From Kiritimatiellia bacterium (lineage in GTDB: Bacteria > Verrucomicrobiota > Kiritimatiellia > UBA8416 > YA12-FULL-48-11): a DNA stretch of 64,000 nt. The stretch covers positions 186,001-250,000 of the forward strand of contig JAQUPZ010000001.1 in NCBI GenBank assembly GCA_028716365.1, in the 5' to 3' direction. The notes under the pieces were generated by a model that worked only from the letters and a program-made list of their open reading frames with translations, was not told the DNA's origin and did not search any database. Of this stretch, positions 62,937-64,000 are shown piece by piece. Within the stretch, counting starts at the first letter, position 1; every line of letters starts with the position of its first letter. A program made the translations under genes and the position numbers.

Positions 62937-64000
62937 CTATCCCACGTTTTCGGGCTGTTTGGATGACTTTTTCGCAAACTTCACAGCCTCCATGACCCAT
63001 AACGGAATGGAAGACATGACGATGACAATAAGCAGTTCAACAAGGGTCAGCGGAACTGTCTTGAGAATCGTGTTAAAGAAAGGACAATATATTGCCAGTG
63101 TATTGAGAGTCATCGAGACTATCGTTGCACCAATCAATCTTTTGTTTGAAAAGAGACCGATCTTGAAGAGCGATTCCGTCTGGTTCCTGCAGTTGTACGA
63201 CTGGAAATCCTGGCAAAACGCCAATACAACAAATCCGACAGTACGCGCCTTGGCAAGCAGTTCATTGCGGGCTGCTTCCGGTATGGTTAACATCTGTTTC
63301 AAGTGTTCAATGTTAAGCGTGAATAGAGAAGTAAAGAATTCCTTGAGGGAATAACGGTTCTCAAGGAAATATATGAAACAGAAGGCCGAAAGCGCGCACA
63401 CGGCAATGACAAATCCCTGGCCCACCATGAGTCGCGCGTGCTTTCCATCAATAACCTTTGAATCGGCCTTGCGCGGCTTCCTTTTCATAATGTTTTTGTT
63501 AATCGGATCAACGCCCAGCGCCAAGGCCGGAAGTCCGTCGGTTACCAGGTTGACCCACAGCAATTGGGCCGGGAGTAATGGCACCGGCAGGCCGACAAGC
63601 GAGGATATAAACATAACCATGATTTCACCGACATTACAGGAAAGCAGGTAATGTATGAACTTCTGGATATTGTCGTAGATTCCGCGGCCTTCTTCCACGG
63701 CGGCCACAATGGACGCAAAGTTGTCGTCCGTGACGACCATGTCTGAAACTTCCTTTGTGACGTCGGTGCCCGTAATACCCATGGCAACTCCGATGTCGGC
63801 TTCCTTGACTGCGGGCGCATCGTTCACGCCGTCGCCAGTCATGGCGACAACATGCCCGAGTTTTTTCCATGCCTTGACTATTCTCAGTTTATTCTCGGGC
63901 GAGACCCTGGCATACACCGGCGTTTTCTCGACCTTCGAAAGGAGCTCATCATCAGAAAGGCGGTCCAGTTCTTCACCGGTAAGAGCAATGGAATCCTCGG
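62937..64000 (-). CDS. P-type cation ATPase, C-terminal part (P2 type), truncated by window end
   Basis: About 354 residues continuous with the window edge. They include the hinge motif TGDGVNDAPAVKEADIGVAM, the transmembrane region with GLPALALGVDP, and the final membrane helices. The layout fits the calcium/sodium (P2A/P2-like) cation-transporting ATPases (PacL-like); the phosphorylation Asp and ATP-binding domain are outside the window. The stop is followed by the AI-2E gene. Confidence 0.9.
   Translation of the reverse strand, partial: EDSIALTGEELDRLSDDELLSKVEKTPVYARVSPENKLRIVKAWKKLGHVVAMTGDGVNDAPAVKEADIGVAMGITGTDVTKEVSDMVVTDDNFASIVAAVEEGRGIYDNIQKFIHYLLSCNVGEIMVMFISSLVGLPVPLLPAQLLWVNLVTDGLPALALGVDPINKNIMKRKPRKADSKVIDGKHARLMVGQGFVIAVCALSAFCFIYFLENRYSLKEFFTSLFTLNIEHLKQMLTIPEAARNELLAKARTVGFVVLAFCQDFQSYNCRNQTESLFKIGLFSNKRLIGATIVSMTLNTLAIYCPFFNTILKTVPLTLVELLIVIVMSSIPLWVMEAVKFAKKSSKQPENVG

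Noticed and set aside
1..64000. tRNA genes, rRNA genes, CRISPR arrays, intact insertion sequences
   Set aside because: Intergenic regions were read on both strands; no cloverleaf, spaced direct repeats or transposase were seen.

Overview
The window reads as chromosomal DNA of a Gram-negative, probably anaerobic, polysaccharide-degrading bacterium. Secreted glycoside hydrolases, a Tat-dependent Gfo/Idh dehydrogenase, a HzsA-like propeller cytochrome, a GGG-repeat beta-helix protein, a superoxide reductase and a two-permease ABC locus next to a TPR-like protein together suggest the PVC/Lentisphaerota-Kiritimatiellota neighbourhood. That placement is inference: there is no rRNA gene here. I saw no tRNA or rRNA gene, CRISPR array, prophage or intact insertion sequence.

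Region 1 (1-12.6 kb, all +) looks like one tightly packed carbohydrate operon with 1-4 nt overlaps or gaps under 50 nt. It holds the end of an MFS transporter, an UlaG-like metallo-beta-lactamase-fold hydrolase, an enolase-superfamily sugar-acid dehydratase, a secreted six-hairpin glycosidase, a secreted TIM-barrel glycosidase-like protein, a GH16 endo-hydrolase, and a 1381-residue protein that joins a GH50-like agarase domain to a second TIM-barrel domain. The outer enzymes would cut a polymer, possibly a galactan, and the inner enzymes would process sugar acids.

Region 2 (12.8-24.9 kb, all +) is looser. It carries a Tat-exported Gfo/Idh oxidoreductase, a secreted protein with a HzsA-like propeller and three CxxCH haem motifs, a GGG-repeat beta-helix protein, a serine beta-lactamase-fold hydrolase, a CDF metal exporter and a third member of the TIM-barrel family.

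Region 3 (25.0-33.5 kb, +) is the conserved nusA-infB-rbfA-truB-ribF-rpsO-pnp block, without rimP in front. It has a good promoter plus an attenuator-like hairpin ahead of nusA and a second good promoter ahead of rpsO.

Region 4 (33.5-47.3 kb, +) has an ABC-2 type exporter (two permeases and an ATPase), a TPR-like membrane protein, an Ala/Pro-rich single-span protein, four RNA methyltransferases (rlmN, rsmB, rlmD-like, rlmI-like), pdxB, a NagD-like HAD phosphatase and an ExeA-like ATPase.

Region 5 (47.3-53.8 kb, mixed) has a glycerophosphodiester phosphodiesterase, a zinc-ribbon/GGDEF pair, two tandem ferritin-like proteins, an unusual PAS-DHp-HD-GYP protein, dusB and maf.

Region 6 (53.9-59 kb, +) follows an AT-rich, partly decayed stretch containing an orphan T2SSF half-domain. 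It encodes lysine 2,3-aminomutase, a Ddl-like ATP-grasp ligase and a second ATP-grasp fused to a GNAT acetyltransferase. This looks like a pathway for an acylated beta-lysine conjugate and is the best candidate here for an undescribed system.

Region 7 (59-64 kb, -) has a hybrid sensor kinase, a superoxide reductase with a rubredoxin-like head, an AI-2E family permease and the C-terminal part of a P-type cation ATPase running off the window.
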